Source of the DNA: Acidimangrovimonas pyrenivorans
GTDB lineage: Bacteria; Pseudomonadota; Alphaproteobacteria; Rhodobacterales; Rhodobacteraceae
Reading direction: 5' to 3'
Assembly: GCF_042643245.1 (NCBI RefSeq)
Contig: NZ_JBHRSK010000014.1
Coordinates: 62,001-126,000, forward strand
Length of the DNA stretch: 64,000 nucleotides
Part shown: one piece after another, positions 21,358 through 29,683 of the stretch
How positions within the stretch are numbered: position 1 is the first letter of the stretch
How the letters are laid out: each line of letters starts with the position of its first letter
Notes under the pieces: generated by a model
What the model was told of the DNA's origin: nothing
The model's input: only the letters and a program-made list of their open reading frames with translations
Databases searched by the model: none
Program-made: the position numbers and the translations under genes

Positions 21358-22230
21358 TCAGCCTGCCTTGGCCAGCGACTTCGCCGCGTGCGCGCGCCGC
21401 AGCCAGTCGAGCCAGGCCTCCATGCCCTCGCCGGTGCGGGCCGAGACCTGCAGGATCTCGATCTCCGGGTTGACCCGATGCAGGTTGGCCTCGTAGGCGT
21501 CGAGATCGGCATCGGTATAGGGGGCAAGGTCGACCTTGTTCAGGATCGCCAGCCTGGCGGCGGTGAACATGTCAGGGTATTTCAACGGCTTGTCCTCGCC
21601 CTCGGTGACCGAGAGGATCGCCACCTTGGCATCCTCGCCAAGGTCGAAGGCAGCCGGGCAGACCAGGTTGCCGACATTCTCGATGAACAGGAACGCGCCC
21701 GGCTGCAGCCCGAGATCGTCCATCGCGTGGCCGACCATGTGGCCGTCGAGATGGCAGCCCTTGCCGGTGTTGATCTGGATCGCCCGCGCTCCGGTGGCGC
21801 GGATGCGGTCGGCGTCGTTGGTGGTCTGCTGGTCGCCCTCGATCACCGCCAGCGGCGCGTCGCCCAGCATCTCGATGGTCTTGACCAAGAGCGTCGTCTT
21901 GCCCGAGCCGGGCGAGGAGACGAGGTTGACCGCGTAGCCGCCGAGCGCCCGCAGCACCCGGCGGTTGCCCTGGGCGTAGAGGTCGTTCTTGGCGAGGATG
22001 TCGGTTTCCACCTCGACCAGCCGGGCCTGGCTCATGCCCGGAACCGAGACCCCGGCGGCGCCGGCGCCGAAATGGATGTGGCCGTGGTCATGGTCATGGC
22101 TGTGGGAATGGTCGTGGTGGTGGTGATGCTCATGACCGTGATGATGGTGATGGCCGTGCTCGTGCCCATGGCCGTGCTCATGGCTGTGGCCCTCGACCGT
22201 CCCCTGTCCGCATCCGCAAACCGTACACAT
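21358..22230 (-). CDS. hypB: Hydrogenase nickel incorporation GTPase HypB
   Basis: 290-residue SIMIBI GTPase that inserts nickel. Start ATG 22230 gives MCTVCGCGQ, carrying the high-affinity CxxCGC nickel site. A His-rich segment (about 22 His in residues 14-52, patterns such as HGHEHGHHHHHGHEHHHHH) would store nickel. The G domain has P-loop SSPGSGKTT, the CHLD metal-site Cys/His region at TGKGCHLDGHM, the switch NVGNLVCP and NKVD. It overlaps hypA by one base. The His-rich type is usual where nickel supply varies. Confidence 0.96.
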   Translation of the reverse strand: MCTVCGCGQGTVEGHSHEHGHGHEHGHHHHHGHEHHHHHDHSHSHDHDHGHIHFGAGAAGVSVPGMSQARLVEVETDILAKNDLYAQGNRRVLRALGGYAVNLVSSPGSGKTTLLVKTIEMLGDAPLAVIEGDQQTTNDADRIRATGARAIQINTGKGCHLDGHMVGHAMDDLGLQPGAFLFIENVGNLVCPAAFDLGEDAKVAILSVTEGEDKPLKYPDMFTAARLAILNKVDLAPYTDADLDAYEANLHRVNPEIEILQVSARTGEGMEAWLDWLRRAHAAKSLAKAG

Positions 22231-22571
22231 CAGATCACCTCCATATCCTTGATCCGCATCTCGTCGCCCGAGACCGGCATCAGCCGGCCGCCGCCGCAGA
22301 GCGGGCAGGGGGCGAGTCGTTCCTCGATCTCGACCTCCTTGCCGCAGTCGTAGCACATCGCGCGGCCGGGCAGGTCGATCATTTCCAGTTCCGCCCCCTC
22401 GGCGGGGCCGCCGCGCATCACGGCGTCGAAGCAGAAGGCCAGCGCCGGTTTCTCGACCCCGGCGAAGCGGCCGATCTCGAGCCGCAGCTTGCGCACCGCG
22501 GTGAAGCCGTGGGCGCGGGCGTGGTCGTCGATGATGCCGCGAATGCTCTCGGCCAGCGCCATCTCATGCAT
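22230..22571 (-). CDS. hypA: Hydrogenase nickel-insertion metallochaperone HypA
   Basis: 113-residue HypA. The start at ATG 22571 gives MHEMALAESI; the N-terminal Met-His-Glu supplies the nickel ligand (His2), which decides the start over the ATG three codons later. The zinc domain is two CxxC pairs, CYDC and CPLC, separated by 13 residues. It works with HypB to deliver nickel to the hydrogenase large subunit. It overlaps the hupK stop by 8 bp and hypB by 1 bp. Confidence 0.95.
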   Translation of the reverse strand: MHEMALAESIRGIIDDHARAHGFTAVRKLRLEIGRFAGVEKPALAFCFDAVMRGGPAEGAELEMIDLPGRAMCYDCGKEVEIEERLAPCPLCGGGRLMPVSGDEMRIKDMEVI

Positions 22572-23466
22572 CGGCCACCTCGCGCAGTTCGTAGGGCAGG
22601 CAGGGGTCGAGGATGTCGACCACCAGCGGCGCCAGATGGGCCTTGGCGGCGGGCAGGCTGGCCAGCGACGCCTGCAGCGCGCCGCCGGGGGCGAGCAGGT
22701 GGTCGGTCGGCGTGACCCGTTGGAAATGGGTGACCCGGCCGTTCTCGGCCTGCGCCCGGATGGCATAGAGGCCGCGGGCGGCGGGGGTGACGGCGGTGCC
22801 GTCGGCCAGCCGCCGCGGCGCCGGCAGGGGGCCGGTGAGACAGGCCTCGGCATCGACCAGCCGGGCGGCGGCGCGCCAGAGCGGGCCCTTGCCATGGCTT
22901 GCCGCCAGCGCGGTGAGCAGCGGCTGGCCGGGATGGCGGCCGGCGGTGGCGTTTTCCTGCGGGCTGCCGGCGAAGGCGGTTTCGGGCGTGGTTGCGGGCA
23001 GGTCGGTCCCGGCCTCGCCCGGGGCGAAGGCCTCGGCGATGGCTGAGAGCAGCGGGGCGGTGCCCTGGCCCTCGGCCCGCCATGCCGCGAAATCGTCCGG
23101 CGTGGCGGGGCAGCGGCCGGAGGGGCCGAACAGCGCCACGGCCTCGTCGCCCTTGCGCGGCAGCGGCCGGGCCGGAAGGTCCAGCCGGCGCGGCCAGGCG
23201 AAAAGCAGCCGCCGCAGGTGCTCGCGCAGGATTTCGCCGCGCAGGGTCTCGGGCGTCGTCTCCAGCGGCGGCAGCTCCAGCGCCAGCCGCGCCGCCGCCT
23301 CCTGCGCCGCGCGGCAGAGGTTGAAGAGCCGGGGCAGGGTTTCCGCCGCTTCCGCCACCGGGCGGCCGAGGATCAGCCGCTCGACCGGCAGCGCCGACCG
23401 GCCCGTCACGGTGGCGGCCAGGTGGCCGTCCCGCTGCGCCAGCGCGATGATCACGCCCTGCTCCAA
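22564..23466 (-). CDS. hupK: HupK-type hydrogenase expression/formation protein (TTG start)
   Basis: 300-residue protein resembling HupK, a degenerate relative of the NiFe large subunit thought to act as scaffold during active-site assembly. It has large-subunit-like pieces: PVERLILGRPVAEAAETLPRLFNLCRAAQEAA (only one of the usual Cys pair) and the end VVDILDPCLPYELREV, recalling the DPCxxC motif but with one Cys lost. No in-frame ATG precedes the homologous region; TTG at 23464-23466 has GGAACGGGAG six bases upstream and is my choice, with GTG at 23454 an alternative. It sits between hypF and hypA, as in other alphaproteobacterial hup clusters. Confidence 0.78.
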   Translation of the reverse strand: MEQGVIIALAQRDGHLAATVTGRSALPVERLILGRPVAEAAETLPRLFNLCRAAQEAAARLALELPPLETTPETLRGEILREHLRRLLFAWPRRLDLPARPLPRKGDEAVALFGPSGRCPATPDDFAAWRAEGQGTAPLLSAIAEAFAPGEAGTDLPATTPETAFAGSPQENATAGRHPGQPLLTALAASHGKGPLWRAAARLVDAEACLTGPLPAPRRLADGTAVTPAARGLYAIRAQAENGRVTHFQRVTPTDHLLAPGGALQASLASLPAAKAHLAPLVVDILDPCLPYELREVADA

Positions 23467-23543
23467 CTCGAACTCCCGTTCCTTGCCGGCCCGGCCGGCA
23501 TCGGTTCGCGCCCGGTCAGCATAGATCCGGCGTCGGCCGCCCG

Positions 23544-25850
23544 CTACCCGTGCTGGCGCAAGCGTGACGGCCGGCCTGTCGCGGCTCGGCCGGGATGCCG
23601 CGCCGCCGCCACCAGCGCCTGCCCCAGCGCCAGCCCGCCATCGTTGGCCGGGGTGGCGTGGTGGAGCAGCACCTCGATCCCCTCCAGCTCCTGCAGGCAC
23701 AGCGCCAGCAGCGTCGCGTTCTGGAAGCAGCCGCCGGAGAGGGCGACGGCCCGGGCCTCGCCCTCCTCGACCAGCCGCCGCGCCGGGGCGCAGACCGCAC
23801 GGGCGAGCCCGGCATGGAAGGCGGCGGCGATTTCCGGCACCGGGCGGCCGGCGGCAAGGTCGGCGATCAGCGCCCGCCACATCGGCGCCGGGTCGATCTG
23901 TGCGCCGGTTCGCGCGAACGGGTAGGGCGCGGCGGCAATGCCGGTTGCGATCCCCTCCAGCGCCATCCCCTCCAGCGCGATCGCCGCCTCGCCCTCGTAG
24001 CTCTGCGCCCCGCCGGCCAGCCCGAGCGCCGCCGCCACCGCGTCGAACAGCCGCCCGGCCGAGGAGGAGAGCGGTGCGTTGATGCCGGAGGCGGCCGCCT
24101 GCCGCAGCAGCGGCAGTGGGCGGCCGGAGAGCAGGCGGTCGGCCTCGGCGCCCAGCCCGGCGGCGTCGAGCTGGGCCAGCAGGTTGCGCCACGGCTCCCG
24201 GTTGGCCGCGTCGCCGCCGATCAGCGGCACGGGTTTCAGATGGGCGATGCGCGTCGCCGCCCGGTAGTCGCCCAGCAGCAGCTCGCCGCCCCAGATCGTG
24301 CCATCCGTCCCCAGCCCGAGCCCGTCGAGCACGATCCCGGCCACCGGCCCACCGTCGCGCGGCCAGAGCGCGTCGCCCATCGCGGCGGCGAGATGGGCGT
24401 GGTGGTGCTGGACCTCGACCAGCGGCACCCCGGCGGCCCCGGCCCGTGCCGCGGCATGGGCCGAGGCGCGATAGCCGGGGTGAAGATCGCAGGCCATCAG
24501 TGTCGGGCGGTGATCGAAGAGTTCGGCGTAGTCGGCATCGGCCCTGATGAATTCCTCCCAGGTCAGCGCGTCGTCGAGATCGCCGAGGTGATGCGACAGC
24601 AGCGCCTGGCCATTCCTGATCAGGCAGAGGGCGGATTTCATCTGGCCGCCAAAGGCGGTCACTTCGGCCGCGTCCTCGAAACCCGGCGGCAGCGGCAAGG
24701 TCCCCGGCACCCGGCCCCGCGCCCGGCGCAGGATCATCGGGCCGGAAGGCAGCAGCCGCTCGACCGGATCGTCGAGGCGGCGGACGATGTCGCGGTCATG
24801 CATCAGGAAGGCATCGGCGAAGGGGCCCAGTTTCGCCCGCGCCTCGTCGTTGCCGATCGCCTGCGGCTCGCCCGTGAGATTGCCCGAGGTCATCACCAGC
24901 GGCCCGCCGAAAGCGTCGAGCAGCAGGTGGTGCAGCGGGGTGTAGGGCAGCATCCAGCCCAGCGTCGGCAGGCCCGGGGCGATTGCCTCGGGCAAGGGCG
25001 CACCGGCACGGGGCAGCAGCACGATCGGCGCAGCCGGGTCGGCCAGCAGGGTGGCCTCGGCGTCGCTGACGTTGGCATGGGCGCGGATCGTCTCCAGCGG
25101 CGCCATCAGGGCGAAGGGCTTGGCCGGACGCCGCTTGCGGGCGCGCAGCGTGGCGAGGGCCGCCGGGTTGCGGGCGTCGCAGGCGAGGTGGAAGCCGCCC
25201 AGCCCCTTGAGGGCGAGGATTTGCCCGGCCTGCAGGCGCCGGGCGGCCTCGGCGACGGGATCGCCGGGGAATTCGGCGGCGTCGATCTCCAGCCACAGCC
25301 GCGGGCCGCAGGCAGGGCAGGCGACGGGCTGGGCGTGGAAGCGGCGGTCGGCCGGGTCCTCGTATTCGGCGCGGCAGGCGGGGCAGATTCCGAACGGCGC
25401 CATCGAGGTTTGCGCCCGGTCATAAGGCAGGGCGCGCAGGATGGTGAAGCGCGGGCCGCAATGGGTGCAGTTGGTGAAGGCATAGCCGTGGCGGCGCTGC
25501 GCGGGATCGCGGATCTCGGCCAGGCAGGCGGGGCAGGTGGCGGCATCGGGCGTCACCCGCGTCTCGGCCCCGGTCCCGCACGAAGGGGCGATGGTGAAAC
25601 CGTCGGGCGGGCTGTCGAACCGGTGCGGGGCGGTTTCGACGGCGTCGACGCGGGCCAGCGGCGGGGCCTCGGCGGCCAGGGCGGTTGCGAAAGCGTCGAG
25701 GTCATCGCCGAAGGCGCGGATGAGGACGCCCTCGGGATCGTTGAGCACTTCGCCGCGCAGGCCGAAGCGGCGGGCGAGTTGCCAGACGAAGGGGCGGAAG
25801 CCGACGCCCTGCACCTGTCCCCGCACCCGGATCGCGCGTCCCTGTGGCAA
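23544..25850 (-). CDS. hypF: Carbamoyltransferase HypF (TTG start)
   Basis: 768-residue HypF, which makes carbamoyl-AMP from carbamoyl phosphate and carbamoylates HypE. Domains in order: acylphosphatase-like (IRVRGQVQGVGFRPFVWQLA, residues ~6-90), two zinc fingers (CPACLAEI...CTHCGPR and CPACRAEY...CPACGPR), YrdC-like (LKGLGGFHLACDARN, SGNLTGEP) and Kae1-like (VEVQHHHAHLAAAMGDAL, GIVLDGLGLGTDGTIWGGE, SGGCFQN). The start is TTG 25848-25850, preceded by GGAGG at six bases; no ATG near the acylphosphatase domain fits, and an ATG-initiated frame 66 bp upstream has a Pro-rich leader and no such site. First gene of the maturation operon. Confidence 0.93.
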   Translation of the reverse strand: MPQGRAIRVRGQVQGVGFRPFVWQLARRFGLRGEVLNDPEGVLIRAFGDDLDAFATALAAEAPPLARVDAVETAPHRFDSPPDGFTIAPSCGTGAETRVTPDAATCPACLAEIRDPAQRRHGYAFTNCTHCGPRFTILRALPYDRAQTSMAPFGICPACRAEYEDPADRRFHAQPVACPACGPRLWLEIDAAEFPGDPVAEAARRLQAGQILALKGLGGFHLACDARNPAALATLRARKRRPAKPFALMAPLETIRAHANVSDAEATLLADPAAPIVLLPRAGAPLPEAIAPGLPTLGWMLPYTPLHHLLLDAFGGPLVMTSGNLTGEPQAIGNDEARAKLGPFADAFLMHDRDIVRRLDDPVERLLPSGPMILRRARGRVPGTLPLPPGFEDAAEVTAFGGQMKSALCLIRNGQALLSHHLGDLDDALTWEEFIRADADYAELFDHRPTLMACDLHPGYRASAHAAARAGAAGVPLVEVQHHHAHLAAAMGDALWPRDGGPVAGIVLDGLGLGTDGTIWGGELLLGDYRAATRIAHLKPVPLIGGDAANREPWRNLLAQLDAAGLGAEADRLLSGRPLPLLRQAAASGINAPLSSSAGRLFDAVAAALGLAGGAQSYEGEAAIALEGMALEGIATGIAAAPYPFARTGAQIDPAPMWRALIADLAAGRPVPEIAAAFHAGLARAVCAPARRLVEEGEARAVALSGGCFQNATLLALCLQELEGIEVLLHHATPANDGGLALGQALVAAARHPGRAATGRPSRLRQHG

Positions 25851-26203
25851 TGCTGACCTCCGTTTTGGCGGCAGCGTAGCGGGGGAGGCGCGAGGCGGGA
25901 AGGGGGCAGGCGCCAAGGCTCGGTCTGCCGGGAAGTGGACGGCGGGGCGGCTAGCCGCATGTACCCTCTGCAGACCTCCGGCAAGGGGGACACCGGCCCG
26001 GAATCAAGGGCGTAGCCCGCCGGGCCGCGCCCTCCCTCCCCCTTGGGAGGGCGCCTTGGCGATGTCGCCTGCCGTGCAGATGTCGTTCGGGGTTTTGGGG
26101 ATAAACCGCAGACGGCGAGCGACGGTGGCGCCCACCCGAGGGAGGGCGCGGCCCTTTGTCGTGCGACAGCCACGATCTGTCCGGTACTCCACCGGGGGCG
26201 CTT
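25851..26203. repeat. Intergenic region with composite palindromic repeat, copy 2
   Basis: No gene is seen. The repeat at 25995-26149 has GGCCCGG/CCGGGCC arms (25995-26001 and 26020-26026), a GCGCCCTCCC...GGGAGGGCGC hairpin (about 26027-26053) and GCGCCC-(N10)-GGGCGC at 26128-26149, the same plan and spacing as 18608-18766. The region also has to contain the promoter of the hypF operon, since a terminator lies just upstream of it. Confidence 0.6.
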
Positions 26204-26234
26204 CCAAACGAAAACGCGGCCCCGGGGGGCCGCG
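26204..26234 (-). terminator. Rho-independent terminator of the sHdr operon
   Basis: On the minus strand, 37 bp after the tusA stop: CGCGGCCCC/GGGGCCGCG stem (about 8-9 bp) followed by TTTTCGTTTGG. It separates the sHdr-lbpA-tusA operon from hypF. Confidence 0.82.
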
Positions 26235-26270
26235 CGTCTCTGCCGTCGGGCCGGGGCCCCGCACCACCGC

Positions 26271-26498
26271 TCAGGCGGTGTTCTTGATGACGAAGGTATA
26301 GACCCCGCCCGACTCGCCCTGCTCCACCAGCTCGTTGCCGGTGGTGCGGCAGAAGGCTTCGAAATCCTTCACCGCGCCCGGATCGGTCGCCTGGATTTCC
26401 AGCGTCTGTCCGGTTTCCATCGTCTTGAGCGCCTTCTTGGTGCGCAGGATCGGCAGCGGGCAGTTCAGCCCCTTCGCGTCGAGAACCTGATCGGCCAT
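26271..26498 (-). CDS. tusA: TusA-family sulfurtransferase
   Basis: 75-residue cytoplasmic sulfur carrier. The TusA signature is LNCPLPILRTKKAL, with Cys13 carrying the persulfide in the CPxP motif. In sulfur-oxidising bacteria TusA delivers sulfane sulfur to the sHdr or rDsr machinery. Here it is the last gene of the sHdr operon, 20 bp after dsrE2 and just before a strong terminator, which supports the sulfur-oxidation role over tRNA thiolation. Confidence 0.92.
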   Translation of the reverse strand: MADQVLDAKGLNCPLPILRTKKALKTMETGQTLEIQATDPGAVKDFEAFCRTTGNELVEQGESGGVYTFVIKNTA

Positions 26499-26518
26499 GT
26501 CTTTCGTCCTTCTCTTCG

Positions 26519-27013
26519 TCAGATATACAGGTTGATGTCGCTCTTGGCGGCGACGTCGACCCAGCTGGCGGCGCCACCCAGGGTCGGGCCTTCGATCATG
26601 TCCTCTTTCTTGTATTCGAAGAGGTCCATCGTCATCTGGCAGGCGATCATGTTGACGTCCGCTTCGACCGCCAGCTCGCGCAGTTCCTCGATCGAGGCGA
26701 CGCCTTTCTTCTTGATCATGTTCTTCATCATGTTGGTGGTCAGCGCGGTGGCGCCGGGCAGGGCGGCCAGGATGTTCGGCATCGCCATGTGGCCGCCGCC
26801 CATCGGCATCTCCATCGCCGCGTTGCCCAGCGGGTTGACCTTGAGGTTGAGGTCCTTCTTCAGCAGGCTCAGCCCGTAGAAGGTGAAGAACATCGTCGTC
26901 TCGATCCCCATCGCGGCCGCGGTGGTGGCCAGAATGAAGGGCGGGTAGGCCCAGTCGAGCGTGCCCTTGGTCACGATGATGGTCATCGACTTGGCGTTGG
27001 TTTCGTCGCTCAT
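26519..27013 (-). CDS. dsrE2: DsrE2-type DsrE/F family sulfur-transfer protein
   Basis: 164-residue DsrE/DsrF-fold protein of the DsrE2 (peroxiredoxin-family-annotated) type. SMTIIVTKGTLDWAYPPFI opens the fold, MGIETTMFFTFYGLSLLKK is a hydrophobic strand-helix, and NMIACQMTMDLFEYKKEDMI carries the candidate sulfur-accepting Cys. A Met/Gly-rich loop (AMEMPMGGGHMAMPN) is present. The tusA-dsrE2 pair is a standard companion of sHdr systems and passes sulfur between carrier proteins. It lies 80 bp after lbpA. Confidence 0.85.
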   Translation of the reverse strand: MSDETNAKSMTIIVTKGTLDWAYPPFILATTAAAMGIETTMFFTFYGLSLLKKDLNLKVNPLGNAAMEMPMGGGHMAMPNILAALPGATALTTNMMKNMIKKKGVASIEELRELAVEADVNMIACQMTMDLFEYKKEDMIEGPTLGGAASWVDVAAKSDINLYI

Positions 27014-27093
27014 CTTGTCCTCCTGCCGGCCGTGCCGGCTGATATCATGTCACACGGCCGGGTCCGCCGCCGTTATGCCTTGGGCGTTCAGCC

Positions 27094-27531
27094 TCAGGCG
27101 CAGCCGGCGAAGGAGTCGGCCTCCATCTTGGCCTCGTAGGGGCCGGCCACGTCGGCGCCCTTGGTCAGATCGTTGATCGCGGCCGGGTCGACGGGCTTGA
27201 CCTTCACCATCCAGCCGTCGCCATAGGTGTCGGAATTGGCCAGGCCGGGGGTCGCGGTCAGATTGTCGTTCACCGCCACGATCTCGGCCTCGAAGGCGAC
27301 CTTGGCGGGGCCGACCCACTTGCCGGATTCGACGGTCGCGCAGGACTTGCCGGCCTTGATCGTCTTGCCCGCCTTCTTGGCGGTGAAGGCGACCAGCTGA
27401 CCGGCCATGCCGGTGGCGATCATGGTCATGCCGACGGTGTAGGTGCCGTCGCCCTCGTCGCGGTACCACAGGTTGTTGTCGACGTCGTAAAGCAGGTCAT
27501 CGGGAAGGTCGCAGCCACGCACCACAGGCAT
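27094..27531 (-). CDS. lbpA: Lipoate-binding protein LbpA (GcvH-like) of the sHdr pathway
   Basis: 145-residue GcvH-like protein. The lipoyl-lysine is Lys71 in ATVESGKWVGPAK, in place of the ESVKA context of genuine glycine-cleavage H protein, and the N-terminus MPVVRGCDLPDDLLYDVDNN is that of LbpA. In sulfur oxidisers LbpA is the required partner of sHdr, with its lipoamide as electron or sulfur acceptor. Its position in the sHdr operon and the lipoate-assembly genes at 44.7-49.4 kb support this; no glycine decarboxylase genes are present. A C-terminal Cys (SFAGCA) may be a further thiol site. Confidence 0.92.
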   Translation of the reverse strand: MPVVRGCDLPDDLLYDVDNNLWYRDEGDGTYTVGMTMIATGMAGQLVAFTAKKAGKTIKAGKSCATVESGKWVGPAKVAFEAEIVAVNDNLTATPGLANSDTYGDGWMVKVKPVDPAAINDLTKGADVAGPYEAKMEADSFAGCA

Positions 27532-27543
27532 CCTGGGTCTCCA

Positions 27544-28017
27544 TCATACGGTTTCAGTGTCGATATCGGGGGTCTCGCCCTGGCGGATCGGCCGGGACGA
27601 GCAGCAGAATTCGCCCAGCCCGTCGGCCTGCAGCTTGCCGCCGACGAAAAGGGCGAGATGGCGCACCACCATGGCACCCACCCGGATGGTGTGGGCGACA
27701 TCGGCGGCGGCCGGGTCATGCAGGATCAGGTTGTGGTGATAGACGATCTCGCGGCAGGTCTCGCGGCAGGCATTGAAGCTGGGATTGCCGCGCGCGCCCT
27801 GGCGGTGCAGGGCGAGCAGCCGGAACCCTTCATGCTTGTCCGAAGTCGGGGTGTTGCCCTTGGCCTCGTGCCAGGCTTCGAGCACCGCCTCGCCCATCGT
27901 CAGGAGTTCGGCGGCGATTTCCGTGGCATCGCGGACAAGAGCCTCGTTCGGCGTCGCGATCAGCGCGTCGACCCGGGCCTCGATCTCCTCGATGGACAGG
28001 CGCGTCTCCGCCGTCAT
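27544..28017 (-). CDS. Conserved hypothetical protein between hdrB2 and lbpA
   Basis: 157 residues, not recognised. The N-terminal half looks helical and acidic (LSIEEIEARVDALIATPN). The C-terminal half has cysteines Cys84 and Cys88 (NACRETC) followed by His94 and His95, and Cys138-Cys139 (FCCSSRP), a pattern that could bind a metal or an iron-sulfur cluster or handle thiols. Start ATG 28017 overlaps hdrB2 by ATGA, and lbpA follows after 12 bp, so it is co-expressed with the sHdr complex. It may help load or interact with LbpA; that is inference from position only. Confidence 0.75.
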   Translation of the reverse strand: MTAETRLSIEEIEARVDALIATPNEALVRDATEIAAELLTMGEAVLEAWHEAKGNTPTSDKHEGFRLLALHRQGARGNPSFNACRETCREIVYHHNLILHDPAAADVAHTIRVGAMVVRHLALFVGGKLQADGLGEFCCSSRPIRQGETPDIDTETV

Positions 28018-28940
28018 CCCAAACCCTTTTCCTTGAGCAGCGGGCGTGCGTCCGAGAAGTTCTCCTGCACGCCGACCTTCTTGGCCGACAGCCCGAGGGC
28101 CATGCCGAGAAGCTGCGTGAAATAGAGTATCTTGACGTTGGTCTTTCTGCCAAGAACCTTTTCCGCACGCACCTGGTGCATTTCCAGCCCGGTATGGCAG
28201 GTCGGGCATTCGGTGGCGACGACATCGGCGCCGCAGGCCTCGGCCGCGGTGAGGATGTTCAGCACCAGCTTGGTCGAGGTGTCGCTGTCCGACAGGGTAT
28301 GGGCGCCGCCGCAGCAGGCGGTTTTCAGCGGGAAATCGACGTTCTCGGCGCCGGCGGCGGCGAGGATGTCGTCCATGTAATGCGGTTTCGAGGTGCTCTC
28401 GCTGTCGCCGCCCTGGTCCTTCTCGGGGAAGATATGGCGCGGGCGGGTATACATGCAGCCGTAGTAGTTGGCGACCTTGAGGCCCTTGAGCGAGTTCTTC
28501 ACCCTTTCGCGAATGCCGTCCTCGCCGATCGATTTCTTGATCCAGTCGAGCGCGTGGATGGTCTCGACCTTGCCCGACTCGTAGGTCTTGTGGCCCGCCT
28601 TCTGGCTCAGCCGGCCGTTGACCTCTTTCGACTTGGCGTCATGCTCGAGGTCGTATTCGGCCTTCTTGAGGTTGTGGTAGCAGCCGTTGCAGGGCGCCAT
28701 CACCGTGTCGAAGCCCATGTCCTCGGTGATCGAGAGGTTGCGCGCCGACAGGTAGGTCTGGATCTTCGGGTCGATGTTCTTGACTTCCATCGCGCCGCAG
28801 CAGTTCCAGTTCTTCAGCTCGACCAGCTCGAGCCCCAGCGCCTTGCCGACCGCCTTGGTCGAGCGGTTGTAGGCGTGGCCCGAACCTTCCAGGGCGCAGC
28901 CGGGGTAGTAAGCGACTTTCTTGTAATCACCGGCCATCAC
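28014..28940 (-). CDS. hdrB2: Heterodisulfide reductase-like subunit sHdrB2
   Basis: 308-residue CCG-domain protein. Two cysteine-rich CCG modules are visible: YPGCALEGSG...NWNCCGAMEV...MAPCNGC and YYGCMYTRPRH...TACCGGAHTL...CPTCHTG, each expected to hold a noncubane [4Fe-4S] cluster as in methanogen HdrB. In the sHdr complex this subunit is proposed to act on the sulfur substrate. The frame may start at ATG 28940 or the next codon (MMAGDYKK). It overlaps hdrC2 by ATGA. Confidence 0.93.
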   Translation of the reverse strand: MMAGDYKKVAYYPGCALEGSGHAYNRSTKAVGKALGLELVELKNWNCCGAMEVKNIDPKIQTYLSARNLSITEDMGFDTVMAPCNGCYHNLKKAEYDLEHDAKSKEVNGRLSQKAGHKTYESGKVETIHALDWIKKSIGEDGIRERVKNSLKGLKVANYYGCMYTRPRHIFPEKDQGGDSESTSKPHYMDDILAAAGAENVDFPLKTACCGGAHTLSDSDTSTKLVLNILTAAEACGADVVATECPTCHTGLEMHQVRAEKVLGRKTNVKILYFTQLLGMALGLSAKKVGVQENFSDARPLLKEKGLG

Positions 28941-29683
28941 TTCGCTCCCTTCACATCGAGACCCAGCGCCTTGCGGTTGGCGGTCTCACATTCCTCGACA
29001 TATTCGTTGATCGCGTCGCGCGCCCGGCCCCAGCCGCTGGTCTTGGGGCGGAACACCGTCGCCAGGCCCAGCTTCATCAGGTAGCCGACCGGCATGCGCT
29101 TCACGAGGCCCATCACCAGCGCCACCAGCCAGGGCTGGTTGATCGGCTGGTTGGTCTTCTTGAAGAAGTCGCGCAGCACCAGCCCGTCCTCGATCTTGCC
29201 GGTGTTGATGACCTGGTCCGAGAAGCCCTCGTCGAAGATCGTCGACGGGCTCTTCTCGGTATGGCCCTTCAGCTCGAGCCAATGGGCGGTGGCCTTCATC
29301 ACCCCTTCCGGCACCACGTCGCGCGGGCAGGCATAGGTGCATTTGTTGCACGACACGCATTGCCAGATGATGTCCTTGTCGCGCAGCAGCTCGTCTTCCA
29401 TGCCCATCCGGATCAGGTAGATCCAGTAGCGCGGGTTGAACTCGGGATTGACCGCGTTGACGGTGCAGGCGTTGGTGCAGGAGCCGCATTGCCAGCAGCG
29501 GTGGATGTTCTCGCCGCCCGGCAGGGCCGCGATCTCTTCCTGCAGGTTCTCGTTGTAATCGGTGACCGAACGGCCTTCGATGAAGGTCGACCAGTGGCCC
29601 GAGACATCCATCCCCTCAAGCACCAGTTCTTCGTGTTCAACCAGCTTCTCGGGCCGGATCAGCGATTTCTCGTGGATGGGCAT
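28937..29683 (-). CDS. hdrC2: Heterodisulfide reductase-like subunit sHdrC2
   Basis: 248-residue ferredoxin-like subunit with two [4Fe-4S] motifs, Cys63-66-69-73 (CWQCGSCTNAC) and Cys109-112-115-119 (CVSCNKCTYAC). It passes electrons between HdrA and HdrB2. The C-terminal part is helical (QPWLVALVMGLVKRMP) and may contact the partner. The start at ATG 29683 forms TAATG with the preceding stop; an upstream in-frame start at 30040 lies inside the hyp gene and was rejected. Confidence 0.93.
   Translation of the reverse strand: MPIHEKSLIRPEKLVEHEELVLEGMDVSGHWSTFIEGRSVTDYNENLQEEIAALPGGENIHRCWQCGSCTNACTVNAVNPEFNPRYWIYLIRMGMEDELLRDKDIIWQCVSCNKCTYACPRDVVPEGVMKATAHWLELKGHTEKSPSTIFDEGFSDQVINTGKIEDGLVLRDFFKKTNQPINQPWLVALVMGLVKRMPVGYLMKLGLATVFRPKTSGWGRARDAINEYVEECETANRKALGLDVKGAK

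Noticed and set aside
22073..22195. Repeated CAT/CAC/GTG triplets resembling a microsatellite or CRISPR
   Set aside because: They encode the His-rich nickel-storage segment of HypB in frame.
27094..27531. Glycine-cleavage H protein
   Set aside because: The lipoyl-lysine context and the sHdr operon location fit LbpA; no gcvT or gcvP gene is near.
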